Shown one piece after another: positions 51,787 to 59,799 of a stretch of 64,000 bases of DNA (within the stretch, counting starts at the first letter, position 1; the number at the start of each line of letters is the position of its first letter). A model generated the notes under the pieces. The model did not search any database, was not told the DNA's origin, and saw only the letters and a list, made by a program, of their open reading frames with translations. The translations under genes were made by a program, and so were the position numbers. This stretch comes from DSUN01 sp035527715 (GTDB taxonomy: Bacteria; Planctomycetota; PUPC01; DSUN01): NCBI GenBank assembly GCA_035527715.1, contig DATKZY010000204.1, positions 1 to 64,000 on the forward strand. The letters run 5' to 3'.

Positions 51787-53169
51787 ATGAGCTTCGACGG
51801 GCGTCACATCCACTACATGGGCATCGCCGGCGTGGGGATGAGCGCGATCGCGCAGATGACCCTCGAGCAGGGGGCCAAGGTGTCGGGCTGCGACGCCAAG
51901 GACAGCGACATGCTCCGCCTCCTGGCCCGCCGCGGGTGCACGACCTATGTCGGCCACGACCCCGCCCACCTGGCGGGTGTTGAACTCGTCGTCCGCTCCT
52001 CGGCCGTCGCGGAGGCCGACCCCGAGGTCCTGGCGGCCCACCGGCAGCTCATCCCTGTGATCAGCCGGGCGCGCATGCTGGCCCGGTTCACGGCCGACCG
52101 TTGCCTGGTGGGTGTGGCCGGCGCCCACGGGAAGACGACCACCACGTGGGTCGTCAGCAAGCTCCTCCTCGAGGCGCACCTCGACCCCTCCGTGATGGTG
52201 GGCGGCATGGTGGAAGAACTGGGCGGCAACTATCGCCTGGGCGCGAGCCCCTTCTTCGTCACCGAGGTGGACGAGAGCGACGGCTCGCTCCTGGAGTTCG
52301 CGCCCCACTACTCGATCGTGACCAACGTGGATCACGAGCACGTGGACCAGTATCCCGACCTGGCATCGCTCCAGGACACGTTCCGGCGCTACCTTGCCCG
52401 CACCCGCCCCGGCGGCTGCGTGGTGATGTGCGCGGACAGCGCGCCCGCGATGGAGACCCTGGATGCCTGGACGGGCGACACGCTGACCTACGGCTTCGCG
52501 GAATCCGCCCGGTTCCGCGCCGAGAACGTCCGCACCAACGGCGGAAGCTCGACCTTCGACGTCCGCCGCCCCGACGGCGTACTCCGCGACCTTGTAGTGA
52601 GCCTGCCCGGCCTGCACAACGTCCAGAACGCTCTGGCCGGGGTCGCCCTGGCCTCGGCCCTGGGCATCGGCGACGACGCGTTGCGGCGGGCTCTGGGCCG
52701 CATCGCGAGCGTGGGCCGCCGCCTCGAGAAGCGCGGCGCGGCGAGGGGCGTGACGATGATGGACGACTACGGCCATCACCCGACCGAGATCCGCGCCACG
52801 CTCGGCGCCGCGCGCGGCATGGTTCCCGGGCGCCTCGTCGCCGTCTTCCAGCCGCACCGCTACACGCGGACCTTCCACCTCAGCGACCGGTTCGGCGACT
52901 GCTTCGACGGCCTCGACTACCTGGTGCTTCTGCCCATCTACAGCGCCGGCGAGCCGCCGCTCGACGGCGTGAGCACGCAGTGGATCGAGCGCGCCATTCG
53001 CCAGCGCGGCCACGTGCCCTGCGCCTGCTTCGACGACTGGGAGGCCGCGCGCCGCCACGTCCTGGGGCTCCTGCGCCCGGGCGACACGCTGCTCACCATC
53101 GGCGCGGGCGACGTCTTTCGCTTCGGCGACCAGCTCCTCCACGACCTCCAGGAGCACCCGCAGCCATGA
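51787..53169 (+). CDS. murC: UDP-MurNAc:L-alanine ligase MurC
   Basis: 460 residues. Rossmann motif MGIAGVGMSAIAQM, ATP loop GVAGAHGKTTTTWVVSKLL, EVDESDGSLLEF, TNVDHEHVDQYPDL, MDDYGHHPTEI and FQPHRYTRT are all canonical. It adds L-Ala to UDP-MurNAc. Starts 13 bp after murG; the stop overlaps the murB ATG by 4 nt. Confidence 0.94.
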   Translation: MSFDGRHIHYMGIAGVGMSAIAQMTLEQGAKVSGCDAKDSDMLRLLARRGCTTYVGHDPAHLAGVELVVRSSAVAEADPEVLAAHRQLIPVISRARMLARFTADRCLVGVAGAHGKTTTTWVVSKLLLEAHLDPSVMVGGMVEELGGNYRLGASPFFVTEVDESDGSLLEFAPHYSIVTNVDHEHVDQYPDLASLQDTFRRYLARTRPGGCVVMCADSAPAMETLDAWTGDTLTYGFAESARFRAENVRTNGGSSTFDVRRPDGVLRDLVVSLPGLHNVQNALAGVALASALGIGDDALRRALGRIASVGRRLEKRGAARGVTMMDDYGHHPTEIRATLGAARGMVPGRLVAVFQPHRYTRTFHLSDRFGDCFDGLDYLVLLPIYSAGEPPLDGVSTQWIERAIRQRGHVPCACFDDWEAARRHVLGLLRPGDTLLTIGAGDVFRFGDQLLHDLQEHPQP

Positions 53170-54128
53170 GCGCCCCCCTGTTTGCCGACCTGAGCCCCAT
53201 CGCCCGCGAGAACGAGCCCCTGGCCCGCCACACCTCGTTCGCCGTCGGCGGCCCCGCCCGGTACTTCGCCGAGCCGCGCGACTGGGAGACGTTTCACCTC
53301 GCGTTCCAGCGCGGCCGCGAGGCCGGGCTGCGCGTCCGCATCCTCGGGCGCGGCTCGAACATCCTGGTGACCGACGAGCCGCACGACTGCCTCGTGCTGT
53401 CCACCCGCCACCTCGGCGACCTGCGCCGCAGCGGCACGTGCATCGAGGCCGACGCCGGGGTCTACCTGCCCCGCCTCGTCTCCAGCGCCGAGTCGTGGGG
53501 CCTCGCCGGCCTGGAGCCCCTGGCCGGCATCCCCGGCTCCGTCGGCGGCGCCGTGGCGATGAACGCCGGCGGCCGCTACGGGCGGGTCGCCAACGCGCTC
53601 GTGGGCGCCATGGTGGCCTGTCCGGGGCAGTTGCCCCGCTGGGTGGACGCGGCGGAACTGGGCCTCGACTACCGCTACTCGATCGTGCCCACGACGGGTC
53701 TCGTCGTGCTCTCGGCCACCTTCCAGCTCGACAAGGCGCCGCCCCGCCAGCTCGAGGCCCGGCGCCTGAGCATCCTCGCCGAGAAGCATGCCACGCAGCC
53801 CGTGGACGCGCGCAGCGCGGGGTGCGTGTTCAAGAATCCCCCCAAGGGGTCACATCTTCATTTCGCACATAGCGGCCATGTGCCAAATGAAGATGTGACC
53901 CCGAGCGCCGGCTGGCTCATTGACCAGGCGGGGCTGAAAGGACTCCGCGTCGGCGGAGCCGTCGTCTCCCAGAAGCACGCCAACTTCATCGTCAACGACG
54001 GCAACGCGACGGCGCGCGACATCCTTCAACTCATCGAACTCGTCGGCCAGCGGGTCCACCAGTGCTTCGGCATCCGCCTGAAGCTCGAGATCGAGGTCTG
54101 GACCAGCGCCGACAGCGAACGGAGGTAG
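53166..54128 (+). CDS. murB: UDP-MurNAc dehydrogenase MurB with palindrome-encoded insert
   Basis: 320 residues. FAD-binding VGGPARYF, RILGRGSNILV, AGIPGSVGGAVAMNAG, and the C-terminal SAGCVFKNP, LIDQAGLKGLRVGGA and VSQKHANFIVN are conserved. The usual Ser of GSTFKNP is Cys, a common variant. Between FKNPP and PSAGWLID there are 19 extra residues (KGSHLHFAHS, GHVPNEDVT) encoded exactly by a 57-bp palindrome (53846-53902). The insert falls next to the active-site loop, yet the frame is intact. The gene is presumably essential, so the protein probably tolerates the insert. Confidence 0.92.
   Translation: MSAPLFADLSPIARENEPLARHTSFAVGGPARYFAEPRDWETFHLAFQRGREAGLRVRILGRGSNILVTDEPHDCLVLSTRHLGDLRRSGTCIEADAGVYLPRLVSSAESWGLAGLEPLAGIPGSVGGAVAMNAGGRYGRVANALVGAMVACPGQLPRWVDAAELGLDYRYSIVPTTGLVVLSATFQLDKAPPRQLEARRLSILAEKHATQPVDARSAGCVFKNPPKGSHLHFAHSGHVPNEDVTPSAGWLIDQAGLKGLRVGGAVVSQKHANFIVNDGNATARDILQLIELVGQRVHQCFGIRLKLEIEVWTSADSERR
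53846..53902 (+). repeat. 57-bp palindromic element inside murB
   Basis: 25-nt arms (53846-53870 and 53878-53902) are complementary with one mismatch around a 7-nt centre. Arms begin GGGGTCACATCTTCATTT. The length is exactly 19 codons, and it is read through in frame. It differs in sequence from the murE element. Confidence 0.88.
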
Positions 54129-54132
54129 GCAC

Positions 54133-55134
54133 ATGGACGAGAGGCGGAAGCCACGGGTAGGCGTGCTCTATGGCGGCATCTCCGCCGAGCGCGAGGTTTC
54201 GCTGAGGTCGGGGGCCGCCGTCGCCGCCGCGCTCCGCGCGGCAGGCTACCCGGTGGAGCTCATTGACATCCTCGATGCCCCCATCGGCGGCCTCACGCTG
54301 GAGCGGATGGACGTTGCGTTCATCGCCCTCCACGGCACGTTCGGCGAGGATGGCGGCATCCAGTCGGTCCTCGAGGTCCTCGGCGTGCCCTACACGGGCT
54401 CGGGCGTCACCGCGAGCCGTCAGGCGATGGACAAGGTGGCTTCGAAGCACTGCTTCCGCAAGGCGGGCGTGCCCACGCCGGCGTTCGTGGAGATCGAGGC
54501 ATCGTGGACCCAGGAGCGCAAGGCCGCGTCGGCCGCGCCCCTCGGCTTCCCCGTCGTGGTCAAGCCCGCCTCCCAGGGCTCGAGCGTCGGCGTCAGCATC
54601 GTCGAAGCCGAGGACCGGCTCCACACCGCCATCGCGCGGGCCTTGGAGTTCGACGAGCGGGCCATCGCCGAGGAGTTCATCCCCGGCCGCGAACTCACCG
54701 TGGGCATCCTGGGCGACCGGCCGCTCCCCATCATCGAGCTGCTCTTCAAGGGCCGCCTGTTCAGCTATCGCACCAAGTACACGAAGGGCGCGGCGCGGCA
54801 CGTCGTCCGGCCCGTACTGCCCCAGGGCCTCGCCGACCGCGTGCAGAGCATCGCGCTCGCCGCGCACCAGGGCCTCGGCTGCCGCGGCGGCTCGCGCGTG
54901 GACCTGCGGCTCGACGCCCACGACGAGCCGTTCGTCCTCGAGGTCAACACCATTCCCGGCATGACCGAGACGAGTCTGCTGCCCGATGCCGCCGCAGCGG
55001 TCGGCATCAGCTTCACGGACCTTTGCGTGGCCACACTCGAGATCGCCCTCAAGAACGGCCACAAGAACGGCCATCGCAACGCGGTGGCCAGGCCGGCCGC
55101 GCGGCCCGCAGAGCCGGTGCTCGCGCGGGCCTGA
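54133..55134 (+). CDS. ddl: D-alanine:D-alanine ligase
   Basis: 333 residues, ATP-grasp fold. VGVLYGGISAEREVSLRSG, ALHGTFGEDGGIQSVLE, PYTGSGVTASRQAMDK, VVKPASQGSSVGVS and VLEVNTIPGMTETSLLPDAA are Ddl signatures. It makes the D-Ala-D-Ala used by MurF. Starts 4 bp after murB. The tail has a repeated NGHKNGHRN stretch of unknown significance. Confidence 0.93.
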   Translation: MDERRKPRVGVLYGGISAEREVSLRSGAAVAAALRAAGYPVELIDILDAPIGGLTLERMDVAFIALHGTFGEDGGIQSVLEVLGVPYTGSGVTASRQAMDKVASKHCFRKAGVPTPAFVEIEASWTQERKAASAAPLGFPVVVKPASQGSSVGVSIVEAEDRLHTAIARALEFDERAIAEEFIPGRELTVGILGDRPLPIIELLFKGRLFSYRTKYTKGAARHVVRPVLPQGLADRVQSIALAAHQGLGCRGGSRVDLRLDAHDEPFVLEVNTIPGMTETSLLPDAAAAVGISFTDLCVATLEIALKNGHKNGHRNAVARPAARPAEPVLARA

Positions 55135-55251
55135 GCGGCCGCTGGGCCGACGAATGGGTGGGGGGTTAGATGGATGCGCGGGTGAGGGGATGAGCGCCCT
55201 GGCGATCATCCAGGCACGCCGCCATCCAGTCCTGTGATTGGGAGCAACATC

Positions 55252-56181
55252 GTGGGTGCAAAGAACAAGAAGCTCAAGGGGGGCGGGTGGCCGGGCCTCC
55301 GCGGCGCGCTGCAATGGATTGGCCAGAAGGCCAAGGCGGGCGTGCTCTCGCTCGGGGTCCAGGGCGGCATCGTCGCCGCGCTGGTCGTCGCGGCCGCCGT
55401 GGGGCTGTTCCTCGCGCGGGGCAGGGTGGCCCGGATGCCGGAGTACAGCGTGTACCCGGCGCAGCTCCGCGCGCAGGCCCCGCCGTGGGCCGCGGCCGAC
55501 CTCGAGGGGGTGACCTTTCCCCGCGAGTGCTACAGCATCTTCGACGCGAGCCTGACGCGCGACGTGGCCGAGGCCTACGTGGCCTCGCCGTGGGTGAAAG
55601 CGGTCCGCCGCGTCGAGAAGCGCTTCCCCAACCACCTCCACGTGGAGCTGGACCTCCGCGAGCCGGCGGCCTTCGTGCGCCTGCCCGACGCCTCGCACGC
55701 GGTGGACGCCGAGGCGGTGTGCCTGCCGCTGGCCTACGCGCGGTGGGACCACGAGCAGCGGCCGCTGCCGCTCATCTTCGGCGTCAAGGCCGAGCCGCCG
55801 CAGCCCGGGCAGCGCTGGACCGACCCCGGCACCCTGGCGGCCCTCGCGGTGATCCATGCCCTGGCGACCGAGCCGGCCCTGCTGCGGCAAGTCCACTTCC
55901 TCGACGTCTCGAACCTCGACGGGGTGATTGACCCGCAGCGCAGCGAGGTGCTGCTGTTCACGCGCCGCCGCGTGCGCATCGCGTGGGGGCGCGCGCCCAA
56001 CACCACGCGGTTCGGCGAGCCGTCGGTGCCCTGCAAGCTGGCGCGCCTGCGGCGCCACCTGTCGCGCCCCGCCGTCCTCTCGGAAGGCGCCTCGAGCATT
56101 GACCTGCGCTTCCCCGAGGAAGACGATATGCCCACATCCTTCGGCCAGGATCGGAGCCCCACCCATGCCTCGACGCCGTGA
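55252..56181 (+). CDS. ftsQ: FtsQ/DivIB-like division protein
   Basis: 309 residues. A basic N-terminus (KNKKLKGGGWPGLRG) is followed by one membrane helix (GGIVAALVVAAAVGLFLA, about 40-58), a POTRA-like region (about 80-150: SPWVKAVRRVEKRFPNHLHV, ELDLREPAAFVRL) and a beta domain. Assignment rests on this layout and its position before ftsA. The GTG at 55252 has GGGAG 7 nt upstream; another GTG at 55234 is possible. About 100 bp upstream (55140-55230) there is a degenerate GATGGATG-rich segment like the repeat before ftsZ. Confidence 0.75.
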   Translation: MGAKNKKLKGGGWPGLRGALQWIGQKAKAGVLSLGVQGGIVAALVVAAAVGLFLARGRVARMPEYSVYPAQLRAQAPPWAAADLEGVTFPRECYSIFDASLTRDVAEAYVASPWVKAVRRVEKRFPNHLHVELDLREPAAFVRLPDASHAVDAEAVCLPLAYARWDHEQRPLPLIFGVKAEPPQPGQRWTDPGTLAALAVIHALATEPALLRQVHFLDVSNLDGVIDPQRSEVLLFTRRRVRIAWGRAPNTTRFGEPSVPCKLARLRRHLSRPAVLSEGASSIDLRFPEEDDMPTSFGQDRSPTHASTP

Positions 56182-57406
56182 CGAGTACCTTGTGTCCGCG
56201 GACCTCGGGACCGCGATCACCCGCGCCGCGGTGGCCTGCTGGCGCGCCGACGGCGATCTCGTGCTGGAGGGCTACGCCGAGACGCCGACCCGCGGCGTGG
56301 CCAAGGGCATCATCGTGGATGCCGCCGAGGCCGCCGAGAGCCTCCGCCAGGCCGTCGAGGAGGCCGCCAACCTCGCACGAGTCCGCGTCTACACGGTCCT
56401 CGCCGCCGTCGCCACCCCCTTCGCCCGCGGCGTCAACAGCCGCGGCTGCATCGGCATCGCGCACGAGGACAAGCTGGTGCGCGGCGCCGATGCGGCGCAG
56501 GCCCTCGCCGCGGCCAGCCGCGTGTCGCTCCCGGGCGACCGCGTGGTCGCCGAGGTGTACAGCCAAGGCTTCATGGTGGACGAGGTGCGGAACGTCCGCA
56601 ACCCTGTCGGCATGGCCTGCGGCCGCCTCGAGGCCGAGCTGCACGTCGTCTCCGACTCCCTCTCTGCCCACGCCAACGTGCGCCAGGCCGCCAGGAAGGC
56701 GGGGGTCCACCTCGAGCACGCCATCTTCGCGCCCCTGGCCGCCGCCGAGGCCGTCCTCTCCCCCGAGGAGAAGCGCCTGGGCAGCGCCCACGTGGACATC
56801 GGCGCCGCCAAGACCAGCGTGTCCGTGTACTTCGCCGGCTATCCCCGCTACAGCCGCGTGTTGCCCATCGGCGCCCAGCACATCACGAACGACCTGGCCA
56901 TCGGGCTCAACATCCCCGTGGCCGAGGCCGAGCAGCTCAAGCGCCGGTGCGGGGCCGCCGACGTCCGCCGCCCGCGCGGCGGCGACGTGGGCGAGAAGAT
57001 TGATGTCGCCCTCGCCAACGGCGGGGGCATCCAGGCCGTTCCCCTGTGGCGAATTGGCCTGATCGTCCGGGCACGGGTCGAGGAGCTGTTCGAGATGGTG
57101 GGCAAGGAGCTCGACCGCAGCGGCGTCGCCGCCGCGGCGGCGGGGTGCGGCCGCGTCGTCCTCACGGGCGGCTTCTGCCGCATGACCCGGGCTCTCGCCG
57201 CCGCGCACAGGGCGCTCAGGAGACCCGTCCGCCTGGGCAGAGTCGAAATGGGCTGCCTCCTGCCGCAGTTCGAGCTGGACCCCACGCACGCCGTCGTGCT
57301 GGGCGCGCTCTTCCGCGGCATGCACCACCGCGAGCAGCGCCTGGACCACCGCTTCGAGGAGCGCGGCTTGCGCACCGTGTTCAAGCGGGTCGCCGGCTGG
57401 CTCTAG
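56165..57406 (+). CDS. ftsA: cell division protein FtsA
   Basis: 413 residues, actin-like ATPase. Phosphate-1 motif SADLGTAITRAAVA, GIIVDAAEAAESLRQA, phosphate-2 motif VDIGAAKTSVSVYF, LPIGAQHITNDLAIGL and adenosine motif RVVLTGGFCRMTRAL are present. The C-terminus ends with an amphipathic helix (TVFKRVAGWL) that suits membrane targeting. It anchors FtsZ-type filaments. It overlaps ftsQ by 17 nt. Confidence 0.9.
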   Translation: MPRRRDEYLVSADLGTAITRAAVACWRADGDLVLEGYAETPTRGVAKGIIVDAAEAAESLRQAVEEAANLARVRVYTVLAAVATPFARGVNSRGCIGIAHEDKLVRGADAAQALAAASRVSLPGDRVVAEVYSQGFMVDEVRNVRNPVGMACGRLEAELHVVSDSLSAHANVRQAARKAGVHLEHAIFAPLAAAEAVLSPEEKRLGSAHVDIGAAKTSVSVYFAGYPRYSRVLPIGAQHITNDLAIGLNIPVAEAEQLKRRCGAADVRRPRGGDVGEKIDVALANGGGIQAVPLWRIGLIVRARVEELFEMVGKELDRSGVAAAAAGCGRVVLTGGFCRMTRALAAAHRALRRPVRLGRVEMGCLLPQFELDPTHAVVLGALFRGMHHREQRLDHRFEERGLRTVFKRVAGWL

Positions 57407-57470
57407 GCCGGCGGCCGCACGAGCGAAGGGCCCTGCGATCCGGCTCGTGCCCGTCGCGCGCGTGTTGGGC

Positions 57471-57521
57471 GTGGATGAATGGATGGGTGGATGGGTGTCA
57501 GACAATCATCCATTCATCCAC
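57471..57521 (+). repeat. GGATG-type inverted repeat between ftsA and ftsZ
   Basis: Perfect 15-bp arms GTGGATGAATGGATG (57471-57485) and CATCCATTCATCCAC (57507-57521), with further GGATGGGT and ACCCATCC units on both sides. It lies 65 bp after the ftsA stop and 95 bp before the next gene and could partly uncouple the two. Confidence 0.75.
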
Positions 57522-57615
57522 CCATCCAATCATCCTCCTTGGTGGCGGCTGAAGGCCGCCTTGTCTGCGAGACTGTCCGATTCGTTCGATTGGCCCTTTT
57601 CCACGCGAGGTCACT

Positions 57616-58683
57616 ATGGCAACAGGCGAGCTGTCCCCTCTCGGCAACACCGTGCTCCTGGTTGGCGTCGGCGGCGTCGGCTGCGAGATGGCCTCGCGCT
57701 GCTCGGGCGCGCCCATGCGGCGCCTGCTGAACTTCGATGCCGACGCCCTCGCCGCCTTCTCCGGCACCGAGGCCCTCTGCCTGGCCGGCGAGCCGGAGAA
57801 CACGGGGGACATGGATGAGGACTCGATGCGGCACTCGGCCGCCGAGGCGGCCCAGGAGGTGATCGAGTCGGCCCAGGCCGCCAACTGCCTGGTCGTGCTG
57901 CTGTGCGCAGTGGGGGGGCAGACGGGGGGCACCGTCGTCCCCGCGCTCGCCAGCGAGTTCAAGAGCGCCCAGTGCACCGTGGTCGTCGTGGCGATGGAGC
58001 CGATGCCGTTCGAGGGGGCCGGCCGCGCCGAGCTGGCGGCCCGAGCCGTCGCCGACCTCGAGAACGCCGCCGACCTCGTCCTCCTGGTGCCGAACCGCCC
58101 GGTGGCCGAGGTGTGCGACCCCGAGCTGCCCGTCGCCGAAGCCGTCGCCCTGCTCAAGGACAAGGCCGTTCGGGCCGTCGAACAACTCCTGCGCGCTCTG
58201 GCCTGCGCCTCGTGCGTCGGGCTCCAGCCCCTCGACCTGCGTCGCTCGCTCACCGAGGCGGGCCGCGGCGCCCTCGCCATCGGCGTCGGGGCCGGCGACC
58301 GGCGCGTCGAGAAGGCCATCCGCGACGCCTGCGCCAACTCCTTCCTCACGCAGGAGAACTGCCAGTACGCCTCCGCCGCCATCCTCCACCTCCTCGGCGG
58401 CCACAATCTCAGCCTGCGCGACGTCCACAGCGCCACCGACCTCGTCGGCCAACTCGTCGGCCGGGTGCCCATCCAGGTCGGCCTCACCATTGACCCTGCC
58501 CTCGGCGACGCCATCCACGCCACGCTCCTGGTCACCGGCGTCCACCGCATCCAGGCCGATGGGTTGCCCGATGGGCCGGGCGCCCCTCTCGCCCACTCGC
58601 AGGACCTCAGCTACTACGACGGGGTGAACCTGGACGTTCCCGCCTTCATCCGCCGCCGCGCCATCCCGCAGTTCCGCTATTAG
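57616..58683 (+). CDS. ftsZ: divergent FtsZ-family protein with degraded GTPase site
   Basis: 355 residues. The FtsZ fold is visible end to end: strand and loop VLLVGVGGVGCEMASR (13-28), NFDADAL (39-45), the tubulin signature position reading GGQTGGT (100-106) instead of GGGTGTG, MEPMPFEGAGRA (128-138), LLVPN, T7 loop GLQPLDLRRSL (202-212), then GRGALAIGVGAGDRRVEKAI, and the C-terminal peptide NLDVPAFIRRR (338-348). The AGANPEVG loop is shortened. In T7 the Asn and first Asp are gone; Asp207 aligns with the second catalytic Asp. GTP binding and hydrolysis are probably weak or lost, while FtsA binding is probably kept. Confidence 0.85.
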   Translation: MATGELSPLGNTVLLVGVGGVGCEMASRCSGAPMRRLLNFDADALAAFSGTEALCLAGEPENTGDMDEDSMRHSAAEAAQEVIESAQAANCLVVLLCAVGGQTGGTVVPALASEFKSAQCTVVVVAMEPMPFEGAGRAELAARAVADLENAADLVLLVPNRPVAEVCDPELPVAEAVALLKDKAVRAVEQLLRALACASCVGLQPLDLRRSLTEAGRGALAIGVGAGDRRVEKAIRDACANSFLTQENCQYASAAILHLLGGHNLSLRDVHSATDLVGQLVGRVPIQVGLTIDPALGDAIHATLLVTGVHRIQADGLPDGPGAPLAHSQDLSYYDGVNLDVPAFIRRRAIPQFRY

Positions 58684-58695
58684 CCTGCGGAGAGA

Positions 58696-58778
58696 ATGGG
58701 ACCTATGGGACCGATGGGACCCATGGGACGAGGGTGTTCGAGAGCTCCGATAGGTCCCATATGTCCCATTGGTCCCAT
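58696..58778 (+). repeat. 9-bp period ATGGGACCN array with inverted half
   Basis: ATGGGAC occurs at 58696, 58705, 58714 and 58723 (period 9). After a 24-bp spacer the complement GTCCCAT occurs at 58754, 58763 and 58772, again with period 9. The whole can fold into a hairpin downstream of the FtsZ-like gene. Confidence 0.8.
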
Positions 58779-58856
58779 CGCGCCTTGCGGCCCGCCGGCA
58801 AATCGGCTACACTCCCCTCATCGCCTCGTTCCCCGCGTCGAGAGGCCACGGCCCGC

Positions 58857-59516
58857 ATGAGCGCCGAGTCGCACGCACCCATCCCGCTCCTGCCCACGCG
58901 CGTCCTCGTGTCCTGGGCGGCGCTGCTGGCGGCGGCCCTCGCCATCGCCATCGGCCTCGGAGCAGAGGGTGTGGACTACCCGACGCCCTTCGCCGTCGCC
59001 CACGCCTTCCGGCTCCTCGTCGGCGCCGAGCTGTTCTTCCTGCTGGTCCTCGCGCCCTTACTGGCCCCCAGTGACCACGCGCAGCCAGGGCTGCTGAACA
59101 TGCTCCTCCTCCTGTGCCTTGGGGCGCCCGCCATCGTCGTGGCCGCATGGGTCTCGGACTGCGACCTGTCGCAGGTCGTGGCCAGCCAGGCCTATCTGGC
59201 GGCCGCAGCGCTCTTCGTGGCGGGGTTCCTTCGCGTGGACCGCGACAGGCGCCTTCTCGGCTGGTACTGGCTCGCCCTCGGGGCGCTCGGCGCGGGAGCC
59301 CCCTTCGTGGCCTTTATCGCGGAGGACCTGCTCCGAGCGCGGGTCGAGTGGCTCTGCGCCGCCTCGCCCTTCTGGGTGGCCGACCGCCTGTGCCGCGTCG
59401 AGCAGTTCGCCTGGGAGTGGGCCGCCCCTGCCGCCGCTCTGCTCCTCCTCGCCGCGGCCCTCCTCGCTTTTCCTTTCCGCGCGCGCCTTCGCACTGACGC
59501 GCTCCGGGGCCGTTAG
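58857..59516 (+). CDS. polytopic membrane protein of unknown function
   Basis: 219 residues with five or six hydrophobic segments (VLVSWAALLAAALAIAIGLG, LLVGAELFFLLVLAPLLA, LLNMLLLLCLGAPAIVVAAW, AYLAAAALFVAGFL, AAPAAALLLLAAALLAFPF). No family recognised. The ATG at 58857 precedes the first helix. It follows the dcw cluster on the same strand after a repeat array, so cotranscription is uncertain. Confidence 0.6.
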   Translation: MSAESHAPIPLLPTRVLVSWAALLAAALAIAIGLGAEGVDYPTPFAVAHAFRLLVGAELFFLLVLAPLLAPSDHAQPGLLNMLLLLCLGAPAIVVAAWVSDCDLSQVVASQAYLAAAALFVAGFLRVDRDRRLLGWYWLALGALGAGAPFVAFIAEDLLRARVEWLCAASPFWVADRLCRVEQFAWEWAAPAAALLLLAAALLAFPFRARLRTDALRGR

Positions 59517-59731
59517 AGCCTCGATCCTTATTTCACAAGCGGCCGGAGCCTGTAAGCGTAAGGGTCTGCCAACATTATGCTTGGGGCGATTGCCGCCCTC
59601 CCAGGGGTGGCCAAAGGTCTCACTGGTCATAGGGGACGCCGATCGGGGCTGTACGGGCTTCCTAGAGCGTTTCGCGCGCGGCGCGTAAGTGCCCGTTGCT
59701 GCGATCGTTACGGCGGCGCCCAGGGGCTCTG

Positions 59732-59786
59732 CCACAGAATGCCAACCCCACGGGGGCGGGTTGGCATTCTGTGGTGGCATTCTGTG
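59732..59786. repeat. palindrome at the end of the Gfo/Idh gene
   Basis: Perfect 17-bp arms CCACAGAATGCCAACCC (59732-59748) and GGGTTGGCATTCTGTGG (59758-59774), followed by a direct copy of 12 nt, TGGCATTCTGTG (59775-59786). It sits between convergent genes, 14 bp past the stop of the minus-strand gene, and may serve as a two-way terminator. Confidence 0.75.
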
Positions 59787-59799
59787 AAAGCAGGGGCGG

